Shown here piece after piece: positions 9,542-20,131 of a stretch of DNA of 64,000 bases. Source of the DNA: Crocodylus rhombifer. Lineage: Eukaryota; Chordata; Crocodylia; Crocodylidae. Position 1 is the first letter of the stretch. The number at the start of each line of letters is the position of its first letter. The notes beneath the pieces are model-generated. The model was not told the DNA's origin. It saw only the letters and a program-made list of their open reading frames with translations, and made no database searches. The stretch lies in the NCBI GenBank assembly GCA_038503035.1, contig JAVSML010000979.1:62001-126000 (forward strand), given 5' to 3'. Made by a program: the position numbers and the translations under genes.

Positions 9542-12500
9542 TAAATATCAATCTAAGATGCACCAAGTATCAGTTGGTAGAGAAGGAAGAAAATATTACT
9601 TGTGGGAGCTGAGGGCTGTTGTGGGGCCAGCAGGTGCCAGCAACAGAGGAGCATGCAGGAGGGGCATTGGAGTGGTGGGACATGGTGGTTGTGCTATGCA
9701 GCGCTGGGTACTGCGGGATGGTGATGCCGTAGTACTGATGCTGTTGCTGGCTGCCATGAAATTAGTTTCAGGGAGCTGAGCCCTGTTAGCCCTGGCCTTT
9801 CCCTATCTATGGTGTCAATTACTTGTACGCTCTGCTATGGTGGCTTGTGGCGGTTTTTTTCTTAATTCTCTTGTAAGTTCAATCAGTGCCACAAAACACC
9901 ATCTGCAAGTGAAAATTTTCATTTGCATAAATGTTTCCCTGGGAAGGAGAGTTAGAAGACAAAAATGGGTATTAGCAGCCAAGGTATGGATAAGAGAACC
10001 AATAGGACTTTAGGCTTTTTCTTGTTAGTTTCTCTAAACTGTTAGATCTTGTCTCTTATGATGACCCTTCTCTCTGGAGCATGCTTGTCCCTGCTCTAAA
10101 GCAAATCCTGGAGCACATTTTTAGGTTCTTTTATTTACTGATGCGAGCTTTGTGAGAAATCAACTACAAGAGGAGAGCAAGAACCTACTTCTTGTTTTAG
10201 CAGGGCTTATGTAAAACCTTAGGCACTTATTGCATTGCTTTGAATACATATAAGCATGCAACTTAACACTCTACCATACTTATATCTTACTTGCACATAT
10301 CCCAGCTATTCTGTTCCTCCATTCTCTTTAAGGGAAAGAACTAGGGAATTAAAAAAAAAAACCTTTTGTGATCCTCTCCAATTTGTTAGAAAGTATTCAT
10401 AAAAAGTCATTGTTTTGTGAAATAATATTTTTAATGTCTAATGACTGTTGTACCAGGCCTGTCACCGTAGTACCATATAGAGATGTGTGGTACCTATACA
10501 CATATGCAGATCTAATTCTGAGGTAACTGCCTTAACAAATAAAAACATACCCTGACTAATACTAGAGTACAGATATCAGGATTAGGCTGGTATGTTGATA
10601 TATTGGGTCATATTATTCCTAAAAGTTTATTACTAATAAGTGCTAATATATTAGAACTCATCCTTATAGGAACCAATGTAGGAGGCAGAGGTGTAACCAG
10701 TATTTTCAGGGCTCTAGGCATCAGAGACATGCCTAGAAGGAGGGTACTGAAAAAGGTTGCAGGGGGGAGAGTCCAGGTTTTGGCAGTTATGGGCTCCATT
10801 GGCAGAAAGCAACGAGCCAGAATTGATCAGCCAGAGTATAGAGGCAAGGTACCTTCAGGGTGCTGCTGAAAGCCATGTTGTACAACAATATCAAAACCAA
10901 CATCTAGTGGCAGGATTAACCCCCTGGGTGAAAGCTCCCTGCTCTCTGCTACACAGCCTTGACCCTCACCTACCTCCACCCCATGAATGATCTAACATGT
11001 AGTCTTTTCAGAAGTGAATTAACAATACACTAATTGATGTAAATGCTTATGTTATGAAAGAAGACCTCTAAAAGGTACTCAAAGTTCAACTGAGAATGTC
11101 TGGTAACAAGAGAGAAGGAATGTGTTATTCTTTTATTGCAGGTTCATGTGGCACCAAGTGAGATGCAGTATGCAGTAGATTAGGCTGCTCAATGACTCTG
11201 AAATCATGAACTTTGGACACATCAGTTGTTCAACATAAGGTAGGGAGTTTAATGGGACAGTTCACATTTCCTGACAGTTATCAGCTCTTTCAGACGGAGA
11301 CCTCTTTGCATCCAAAGAGTAAACTGGTAAATATTTAAGGATTTGTTCTGCATCCACAAAGGTTTGAAGTATTTCTCTTCAAAACGGAGCAGATATTCCT
11401 TGGAGCAAGACTGTCACCATAACCAACCAACCCCACAATCCGCCATGTTTTCTCTTGAGTTGAGTCCCAAGTAGACGCTTCAAAATTTGGGTCCACAGAG
11501 ATGGGGTATCACATAATTGGAGTACTAATAAAAGTATTTTAATTAATGAGTATCTAATTTAGGTATTACTGTAGAACAATGTTTCTCTACCAGGTGAAGA
11601 AATGTGTGAAAGTTTGCTGCTTACACTCATCCTTTTTTTATTTTATTCTTTTTTTAAAGAATTGGCCTTAATATAAAACTTTTACCTGCTGTTGTATATG
11701 CTTCAGGTTTCCATTAGATGGCACTCCATGCTTCAAAATAAAGAAATGGCCTGTTTAGTCATTTTCAAGTATGGTAAATTTCCATGATAAATACCTCTCA
11801 TTTTGAGAACATGGAACAGCAAAAACAAGACAGAAGCACACAAAATATAACAATATGCATTAATGAATTGGGTGTATAAGCCCAAGAATGCATTATAATA
11901 ATGTTTAAATGTAGGGAGAGATACAGATGCAGGGTCTGAGTCTGATTCTACACCACTTTAATGAGGGTGTAGTAACTGAATTCACTGCTGCCCATCATGA
12001 TTCATGCTGATGTCAATAAGAACAGAATTGGGCCATGCTGCTGCTATTCCTAATGTCTTCTGACACAGAGCTCTAGTACTGACCTGTGCAGCCTTCATTA
12101 TTTTGTATTACATAAAAATGGCAGGTTAAAAACCTGCAAAGTCTCTCTCTGTTATGAATACTGCTCTGCTACTGTATTTCCTAACACCTTAAATTATGCC
12201 CCATTATTTTCTAATTCATTGCTAGTTTATAGAGTTAAAAGCCAGTAAATTGATTTTAATTTTTAAAGCTATTGATTCAGTTGTCACAGTGCCATTTTTG
12301 CTACCCAAGTAAACCTTAGTTTTCTACTAATGGTTTTTTTTTTCTAAAAAACATTTTTTGTGCTAAACCCTTTTGACTATGCACATATTTAGAAAGGTAT
12401 TTAAGTGTCTATCTTACATTTGACCTGAGCTTAAGTCAGACCATTAGAAGGAGTTAGGTCCCTAAATACCATTGTTAAAATAGCCCTATATCCTTATTAT

Positions 12501-12681
12501 AGTCCCCTCTTTTTAAAGCAGTACAATCTTTTAAAACAGTACAATTACTGCAGCATGCCTACTACAGAAATCATCAAAGGTACTTCCTGTCCTTACTGCA
12601 CATCAGACATTTGGAGGTTCTTGAACTTCCCCTACTGACAAGCCTCATTCATTCAATTTTAGGCAGGAGTCCTGTCTTCTA
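9542..12681. other. Gene-free sequence, possibly holding an old palindromic relic at 11936-12036
   Basis: About 3.1 kb without a supported gene. At 11936-12036 a stretch with TCTGATTCTACACCACTTTA and AATAAGAACAGAATTGGGCC resembles an old amniote dispersed palindromic repeat; a related piece lies at 56819-56905. The open frames around 10.6-11.0 kb are not recognisable. Confidence 0.35.
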
Positions 12682-12957
12682 GGGCATTTATACACATGCT
12701 CTGGGAGTGTGTGTGTGTGTGGGGGGGACTTTGAGAGTGCCTGGAGCATCTCATGCATCAGCTACCCCATGCTGCAAAATGGCTTGTTGAACAAACTTTA
12801 GGTAAAGAGCTGCTGCCACAATTTTTCAGCACAGGAACTCTGATGCATGAGATGCTGGGGTCTGCTGGACCAGCTGGACTTGATTAATCAAGTATGCTAT
12901 GACATGGTATAATTAAAGTGTGTTGGAGCAGCCTCGCTGCATGTGTATAGGTGCCCC
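12682..12957. repeat. MITE-like element, group with CCTCGCTG end
   Basis: The left end GGGCATTTATACACATGC pairs with the right end GCATGTGTATAGGTGCCCC. TA lies immediately outside each end (CTA on the left, TAT on the right), which fits a TA target duplication. The interior matches the element at 35768-36079: a G-rich tract followed by GACTTT, a CAGCATC/CATGCATCAG segment, TTGATTAATCAAG, and GCCTCGCTG near the right end. Confidence 0.7.
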
Positions 12958-13200
12958 TATATTTTAGCTGTGTGCCTAGAGTGGAACTTGAAGGAGGACT
13001 GCTAAGACTGAAGGAAAAATTACAGAAATGCTGAAAGAGTAGAAAAATAGTTAGAGAATGGAAACCATGGTGAGTGGAGGGGAGCTTTAAGAATGGGAAA
13101 GATATAAATGGTGGGAAGGGAGGCTTATGGAAATACTGAAGTAGCTATAAAAACACTGTTAAAATACCATTCCAAAAGGTAGAGAACATGCAATGAGGGG

Positions 13201-13210
13201 NNNNNNNNNN
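13201..13210. other. Assembly gap (10 N) flanked by an exact 47-bp duplication
   Basis: The 47 bases at 13154-13200 recur exactly at 13211-13257, immediately on the other side of the Ns. This is what two overlapping contig ends look like when scaffolded without being merged. The real sequence probably has one copy and no gap. Confidence 0.9.
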
Positions 13211-13502
13211 CACTGTTAAAATACCATTCCAAAAGGTAGAGAACATGCAATGAGGGGGTGGTTTCAGCTCTAAATGAGTCAACTCATTTAGAGGTTCTGC
13301 CAGTGAGCCCCAAGGGAAGGTTGGCACAGTAGTACCTGGACTACCACAGGTGCAATGCAGATGGGCACACACTCTCTCTTTGGTAGTTATGAGGTCTCTA
13401 CCCAGAAGGAACCTATGGTTCTGGGCTCCACACAGATGGATCCTCTGGATCTCAGCTGTAGGGGCTGCCTGGCATGACTCCAGGCACGTGGGACTGGGAG
13501 CA

Positions 13503-14405
13503 TGGTCACCTCCTTTTGCGAGGTTTGCTCCATTGGAGTCTCTCAGGTACCAGATAGCGGAGCTCCAGACCATGGTTCAGAGACTGTGTGCCATCAGGGA
13601 TGGTGAGCAGGAGAGCAACTCATACTGCCAGGCCCTTCACCCCATGAAGGTCAAGGGTAGACCAAGGTCACCTTCCAGGACAAGGAAGGACTTGAGGATC
13701 CCCCACACTGTCCAGTCAGGGGGTTGGATCAAGGTGGTCAATGGCCCCAAGGCCTGCTGCACCAGGGTCCCCTCCCCTCTGGAGGTCTGCAACAAGTATG
13801 AATTTCTTGCAGTCCTAGTAAAGCCTGCAGACCTGCCAACTCCTGCAGGCAAGGGAGGAACACTGACAACTACCATACCTACTCTCCCTAAGATGACATG
13901 CAAAGTGGTCATTGTGGGAGATACCCTCCTGAGTGGGAGTAAGGGAGCAATCTGCCACTCCAACCCCTTAGCCCAGGAAGTCTGCTGCCTCCAGAGGGGC
14001 CCGTATCGGGGACATAGCTGAGAGGATCCCAAAGCTTATCCGGCCCTCTGACCACTACCTTATGCTCCTTATCCATGTGGGCACGAATGACATGGCTTAG
14101 AGCAATCTATGTCATGAGTGGCTAAAGGGCTCTGGGAGCAGGGATTAGGAGGTTGGGGGCACAGGTGGTCTTTTCCTTGATCCTCCTTGTTATGGGTCAT
14201 GGGCTAAGGAAGGAGAGACAGATTGAGGTACTCAACCCAAGACTGCAGTGCTGGTATAATCATGAAGGCTTTGGCTTCCATGACCAAAATCTGCTCTTTG
14301 GAGAGAGAGGTAGTGGTCTGCTGGGAAGAGACAGCCTCTAACTCGCCTTACTGAGGAGGAAGCTTTTTTCAGCCAGAATGGCTAACCTCGTTGACCAGGC
14401 TTTAT
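13503..14405 (+). pseudogene. CR1 ORF1 remnant with coiled-coil-like segment and SGNH esterase motifs
   Basis: CR1 ORF1 proteins bind the element RNA; in several CR1 lineages they are known to carry an SGNH (GDSL-type) esterase domain. Readable parts: ESLRYQIAELQTMVQRLCAI from 13536 (heptad-like, probable coiled coil); VVIVGDTLL around 13902-13928, where GDS is expected (block I, Ser changed to Thr); then, after a frameshift near 13990-14000, IHVGTND at about 14071-14091 (block III). Further on come GAQVVFS (14154 onward) and LLGRDSL, where the block V DGLHL motif should be (about 14318-14345), with a stop following. The catalytic Ser and the Asp-x-x-His segment are both lost. Frameshifted throughout; no functional protein. 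Confidence 0.75.
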
Positions 14406-14562
14406 ACTAAGCCCACTGGGGGATGGGTGGACAACCACCAAAATTCTTCCACTAGGCAACTACTGCAAAACCAGTAGGTTAGGGCACTCAAGGGAATCCA
14501 CTCCCACCCCAGCCCGGGAATGGCATCCTCCTGGGAGTGCAAGGAAGCCTAGGGTTTCCAAT

Positions 14563-17280
14563 GGGATACTTATGTGTGTGTACACCAATGTCAGGAGCTT
14601 GAGGAACAAACAGGAGGAACTGGTCCTTCTGCTAAACAGAATTAACTACGCTCTCATAGGAATAACGGAGACCTGGTGGGACTCCACCTATGACTGGACC
14701 ACAGGTGTAGATGGCTATACCCTGTATAGGAGAGATCATGTGGAAAAAAGGGGTGGGAGTGTAGATCTCTATGTCAAGGAAACCTATACATCCCTACAAG
14801 ATGACAATGGAATCCATGGAGGATGACTGGAGACCCTCTGGGTTAAAATATGTGGGGAACATGGCACAGGGGACACAATGGTAGGAGTCTACTACAGACC
14901 TCCTAATCAGGAGCAAGAGCTTGACCAGGAATTCATCAGGGAACTGGCTGAGGCTGCACACTTTCAGTGTATGGTTGTCATGGGAGACTTCAACTACCCA
15001 GACATCTCATGGGAAGAGCTTTGTGACCATTTGGATTTGGCTGAGTGCTTCCTCACATTCATGGATAAGCCCTACCTGACTCAAGAAGTCTATGGACTGA
15101 CAAGAGGTAAAGTGGTGCTGGACCTGGTACTGGCTAGAGGGGATGATCTAGACAGTGACCTAAGAATTAAAGGAAAGCTAAGAGACAGTGACCATGAGCT
15201 GATCGTTTTTACTGTCCATCACAAAGCTGGCAAATCAGTCAGCAATGCAGAAGTCCTCAACTTTAGGAAAGCTAACTTTGATAAGCTCAGGAGACTTGTT
15301 GTCAAGGCTCTAAGGGGCCATGACTTGACAGTCCAAGATGAGTGGTTGCTCCTTAAGGGAGCAATCCTGAAAGCACAAGGGATGTCCATTCCATCTTGGA
15401 GTAAAGGTAGCAAAAGAGCACCACAACACCCTTGGTTCAGCAGGGAACTCATGGACCTCCTACATCTAAAAAGGTTTATAAAGGATGGAAGACCAAAATC
15501 ACCACAAAGGAAGAGTATTCTGCACTGGTGTGGGGCGTGAACCAGGAAAGCCAAAGCTGCAACTGAACTCCAACCGGCTACATGTACCAAGGACAATAAA
15601 AAGTTCTTTTTCAGATATGTGGGGAGCTGGAAGAAAAGCAAGAGTAACGTTAGACCCCTGCTAAACCAAATGGGAAAACTGACACCCGGGAAAAGCCAAC
15701 CTGTTTAATGGGTACTTTGCTTCAGTTTTTTCCAGCCCAAAGGGACCATCCTGCAGAATATGATGTGGGATGGCCAGGGTGAGGGTGAATTTATACCAAA
15801 CATTTGTGTAGACCTTGTAAAGGAACACTTTTTGAGAGGCTGGACACCTTCAAGTCAGCTGCTCCTGACAGACTGCACCCCAGAGTACTTAAGGAGCTGG
15901 CAGGCATCATAGCCCAGTTACTGGCAAGGATATTGGAGAACTCATGGTGCTCAGGTGAAGTACCCAAAGATTGGAAGAAGGCCAACGTGGTCCCTATCTT
16001 CAAGAAAGGGAAGAAAGTAGAATCGGGGAACTACAGGCCAATCATCTTGATTTCAATCCCTGGAAAGATTTTGGAAAAAAAATATCAGAGAGACCATTCT
16101 TGACAAGCTGGCTGATGGCAACATCCTGAGGGACAGCCAGCATGGGTTTGTTGTGGGTAGGTCTTGCCTGACCAATCTCATTTCCTTCTATGACCAGGTG
16201 ACACAGCACCTGAGCAAAGGAGAAGAGATTGACATTGACATTGTATATCTGGACTTTAAAAAGGGTTTTGATCTGGTGTTCCATGATGTCCTCATGGAAA
16301 AATTGGTCAAGTGTGGCCTCAGCTACATCACAGTCTGATGACTGGGGAATTGGCTCTGAGATCAGACCCAGAGAGTGGTAGTTGACAGAAGTGAATCATG
16401 GTGCTCCGTGACCAGTGGTATCCCCCAAGGCTCTGTCCTTAGACCTGTACTCTTTTTAACATCTTTATTAATAATGTTAAAACTGTTTTCAGAAGCGGAC
16501 TGGCCACGTTTGCCAATGACACCAAACTTTGGGGTAGAGTGTCCAAACCCGAGGATAAGCTGGTGATCCAGGCTGACCTTGATAGACTTGGAAAGTGGGA
16601 GATACAAACCAGATGACATTCAATATGGAAAAAATGCAAGGTACTCCACCTTGGGGGGGGAACCCACATCACATTTATAGGCTTGGCAGTGCTATGCTGG
16701 CTAGCCCCATGGCCAAAATGGATTTGGAGGTCATAACTGACCACAAGATGAACATGCATCACCAATGCAGTGTTGCATCTGGTAAAGCAAAGAAAACTCT
16801 GGCTTGCATCAATAGATGCTTCTCAAGCAAATCCCAGGATGTCATCCTTCCACTGTACTCAGTCTTGGTGAGGGCACAGCTGGAGTACTGCATCCAGTTT
16901 TGGGCTCCACAATTCAAGTAGGATGTGGAGAATCTTGAGAGTACAGAGGAGAGCCACTCACATGATCAGAGGGCAAGAGAACAGGCCTTATGAGGAGAGG
17001 CTGAGAGCCATGGCACTCTTCAGCCTGGAGAAGCACAGGAGCAGGGGTGACCAGGTGGCAGCCTATAAGTATATAAGGAGTGTGCATCAGGATCTGAAGG
17101 AATACCTGTTTAGTGGCGCACCCCAAGGGATGACAAGATCCAATGGTCACAAACTCCTCCAAGACCGTTTTAGGCTGGACATAAGGAAAAACTTCTTTAC
17201 TGTCTGAGTCCCCAAGGCCTGGAATAGACTCCTTCCAGAAGTGGTGCAAGCACCTACTCTGGACTCCTTTAAGAAACATC
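14563..17280 (+). pseudogene. CR1 ORF2 remnant (endonuclease and reverse transcriptase)
   Basis: The endonuclease N-terminus missing from copy A is visible here: VYTNVRSLRNKQEEL, then ITETWWDST with the catalytic Glu, then RRDHVEKRGG. An in-frame TGA at 14824-14826 interrupts the domain; the same frame continues with MVGVYYRPPNQ and MGDFNYPDISW. A second TGA ends that frame at 15540, just before TRKAKAATEL. Later pieces: NYRPIILISIPGK (about 16030), YLDFKKGFD (RT motif A, about 16245-16272), IPQGSVL (motif B, about 16420) and FANDTKLW (about 16510), where the catalytic FADD has become FAND. Then come LEYCIQFWAPQFK (to 16920) and the C-terminal tail to about 17207. Multiple frameshifts; inactive. 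Confidence 0.88.
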
Positions 17281-17396
17281 TGGGGCTGGGATCCTTTGAC
17301 CCTAGCTGACTTCCTCACCTTGGGCCAATGGGCTGGACTAGGCATTCTTCCAAGGTCCCTTCTAGCTCTAATGTCTATGAAATCTATGAACTTTTT

Positions 17397-17644
17397 CTTT
17401 CTGAGCACTTTTGCTGGTTTTTAGAGTTAGTCATGAGATTAAGCTTCCATGTAATCATGACTGCTATTTGGAGGCTTTTTAATTGTTACCTTAAGTGTTT
17501 AATAATAACAGAGATCATCTAGAATCCAAACTCATGGGAATTATATTATCCTAACATGGTATGCTAACTAGAAACTTTATATCTAAGTGGTACACATCTC
17601 CTTAGAGTGTGATTTTGATCCAAAAAGTGACCATCTAAAAATGA
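17397..17644. other. Spacer between two CR1 copies
   Basis: AT-rich sequence without recognisable features, separating the 3' end of copy B from the start of copy C. Confidence 0.4.
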
Positions 17645-18780
17645 TCTGGGCCACAGGTACAGACATCTATACTTTTTACAGGAGAGATCATGTATACAAA
17701 AGGGGTGGAGGTGTTGCTCTCTATGTCAAGAAAAGCTACACATCCCTTCAAGCCCATATTGGCATCCAGGGTGGATGACTAGAGACTCTCTGGGTTAAAA
17801 TCCATGGTGAACATGGCACAGAGGACACAATGGTGGGAGTCTACTACAGACCTCCTAACCAGGATCAAGAGCTCGACCAGGAATTCACCAAGGAACTGGT
17901 TGAGGCTCTATGCTCCCAATGCATGGTTGTCATGGTAGACTTCAACCACCTAGACATCTTGTGGGAAGAGCGCTTGGCCAAATCCAAACAGTTGCAAAGC
18001 TTCCTCATGTGCGTGGATGAGCTCTATCTGACTCAAGGAGTCCATGGACCAATGAGAGGCGAAGTGCTGCTTGACCTGGTACTGGCAATGGGGGATGACT
18101 TAATCAGTGACCTAATGATCAAAGGGAATCTGGGAGACAGTGACTATGAGCTGATCACCTTCACCATCCACCATAAATCTGGCAAGTCAGTCAGCAATGC
18201 CGAAGTGCTCGACTTCAGGAAAGCTGACTTTTACAAGCTCAGGAGGCCTCTTGGTCCTAAGGGGTCATGACCAGAAGAGGAGGGAAGTTCAGAATGAGTG
18301 GTTGCTCCTCAAGGGAGTGATCCCAGAAGCACAAGCAATGTCTATCTCACCTTGGAGGAAAGGCAACAAAAGGGTGCAGCAGCCCCCTTGGCTCTGCAGG
18401 GAACTAGTGGACCTCCTGCATCTAAAAAAAAAACAAAAAACCTGTAAAGGATGGAAGAGTAGATCCACCTTAAAGGAGGAGTATTCTGCACTGGTCTGGA
18501 CCTGTAGAGAGTGAACCAGGAAAGCCAAGGCTGTAACTGAACTCCAACTGCCTATACATATCAAAGATAATAAAAAGTCCTTTTTTAGATATGTAGGGTG
18601 TTGGAGGAAAAGCAAAGATAACATTGGACCCCTGCTAAACCATATGGGACAATTGACAACCAATGCCCAGGAAAAAGCCAATGGGCTTAAGGGGTGTTTT
18701 GTGTCAACTTTTCACCAGCCGCAAGGGATGGTACTGCTCAGTATGGTACAGGGCAGCCAGGGTGAAGGAGACACTGTAGG
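17645..18780 (+). pseudogene. CR1 ORF2 fragment, endonuclease and linker only (copy C)
   Basis: Begins in mid-endonuclease (ACAGGTACAGACATCTATAC, matching copy B near 14700). It reads YRRDHVYKRGGGVALYVKK, then a TGA, then LETLWVKI, MVGVYYRPPNQ, MVVMVDFNHLDILWEE (the catalytic GD-N segment is VDFN here, so the Gly is lost) and GNLGDSDYELI (the SDH His is Tyr). It continues through the linker (TRKAKAVTEL after another TGA) and stops matching CR1 near 18775, before any RT motif. Losing the 3' half is unusual for a LINE insertion, which normally keeps its 3' end, so a later deletion or rearrangement is likely. It differs from copy B at roughly one base in five by eye, so it is not a recent duplicate. 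Confidence 0.83.
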
Positions 18781-19089
18781 AAAACCTCCAGTTCTTTTTT
18801 TAATTTATTTTCAAATGCATTCAATCCCCTTCCCCAACCACTTCTGACTTTTTTTCCTCCCTTTCTATTTCCTATAGATAAGTATAAGTGAGATCAGACT
18901 TAGGACAAGCTTTAAACATTTTTACTTTGGTAGCAAGTTTCTTGTTTTAGATATCCGCTGTTTTATATTGTATTACTATTAGGTTTTTATTGATTCTTAC
19001 TGTTTGTATGTTGTATTATCATCATATTTTTATTGTTTCATATGGATATTGTATGCTTTAGGCTTGTGTTTGTAGGTGAACCAAAGTCA
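18781..19089. other. Gene-free AT-rich sequence
   Basis: T-rich sequence after the abrupt end of copy C. No recognisable feature. Confidence 0.4.
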
Positions 19090-20131
19090 TGTTAAGTTTC
19101 CATTTTATATATCAAGCCTCCATCTTGTGTCCTCTGCCTGGGGATCACATGTTGCAACAATATGATTCATTGTACCCCTCCCATGTAAATTGGTTCCCAG
19201 ATAAATGAAAATGATTGATTGAAAATGACTGAAATTCAATGGTAGCAGGCCTCTACTAAATGGCCTGTAATGACTGGGCCATCACCTCACATTGGTTCAT
19301 CCAGGAACCACAGACCTCACCCAGGAACAGAGACAAGACCAGCATTTGAAAGGCAAGAGACCCTGCAGAACTATCAACTCTCACTGTTACAGACACCCAA
19401 AACTGTACATCCCTGCATGGAGTACACATGCTCAGTAGGCCAGGGGATGACCTCTGCCTGGGCATGCCTCCTGTCACTAGGGTCACACAAGGTCTGCCCC
19501 TATAAAAAGGGGCAGTGAAGAGAAACCCAGTGGGACACACTCTCCATCTAGATCAGCACCATGCCACACCACCTATCCACCCAGAGGACCTGCCAGCAAT
19601 CCCCCTCTGGAGAACATCTACTAGACAAGGTCCCCTTTCCAGCCTGTATAGGTAGATATTATGTGCACACCTCCTCCTACAATTTGGACTGACTCTCTCT
19701 CCTCCTGGATTTCAGTGGACTGCACCAACCCTCTCTAACCCCTGCTGCCAGTGTGTGTGTGAGGTGGGGGGTGGGGGGTGCAAGGGAACCAGTAAGACAT
19801 TATGTCACCATCTCCCCTGTTCAGTAAAACCACTGTCATTTGCAACCCCAAGTTGGGTCATGTTTTACTGAATCCCAGTCTTTTCCCTATTTTAAATTCC
19901 ACCCTCATTCTCTCTCACTCACAGCTCCAGCCCCCCCAGCTTTCTGCTGCCTTTCTCTGCTTTCCTGCTGCCCCTGCCACCTTTCAGTCTCTCCTGCTGC
20001 TTTTCCTGTGATTTTTTTTTCTGCTGTCTGTCTCTCTGTTTTTCAGGCTTACCCTAGTCCTATTGTCTTCAGTAAGTTTGCACAGGTATATATGCTTAGA
20101 TCTTAGCAAATAATATTGTTGATTTTTAACA
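19090..20131 (+). mobile_element. Probable solo LTR (second LTR-like unit)
   Basis: A 1042-bp unit starting TGTTAAGTTT and ending TTTTTAACA. It is flanked by AAGTCA (19084-19089) and AAGACA (20132-20137), a 6-bp near-duplication with one mismatch. It contains TATAAAAAGG at 19501 and a polyadenylation-like AGTAAA at 19823-19828 in a context resembling TTCAATAAAACCACTGTC. The spacing from TATA to poly(A) signal is about 322 bp, close to the 313 bp of the LTR at 6.3 kb. The U5-like part is pyrimidine-rich. No internal retroviral sequence follows. Ends are less certain than for the 6.3 kb LTR. Confidence 0.55.
19501..19507 (+). promoter_or_regulatory. TATA box of the probable LTR
   Basis: TATAAAA lying within a short palindromic context (GCCCCTATAAAAAGGGGC), about 410 bp from the proposed LTR start. 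Confidence 0.5.

Larger units (their letters stand above)
13290..17396 (+). mobile_element. CR1 LINE, nearly full-length but decayed (copy B)
   Basis: A plus-strand CR1 carrying remnants of ORF1 (about 13.5-14.4 kb) and ORF2 (about 14.56-17.28 kb). The 3' end reads CCCTTCTAGCTCTAATGTCTATGAAATCTATGAA. It has many frameshifts and stops, so it is much older than copy A. The exact 5' edge is uncertain; recognisable ORF1 begins at about 13536, and upstream sequence to about 13290 is assigned by GC content and continuity. Confidence 0.85.

Noticed and set aside
13350..14021. 223-codon plus-strand frame as a host gene
   Set aside because: Its readable parts (LRYQIAELQ..., VVIVGDTLL) are CR1 ORF1, and it is frameshifted before the next SGNH block. 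The first part is out of frame with any known protein.
17397..18780. Copies B and C as a recent tandem duplication
   Set aside because: They differ at about one base in five, have different truncations, and are separated by unrelated sequence. Independent insertions of one subfamily fit better.
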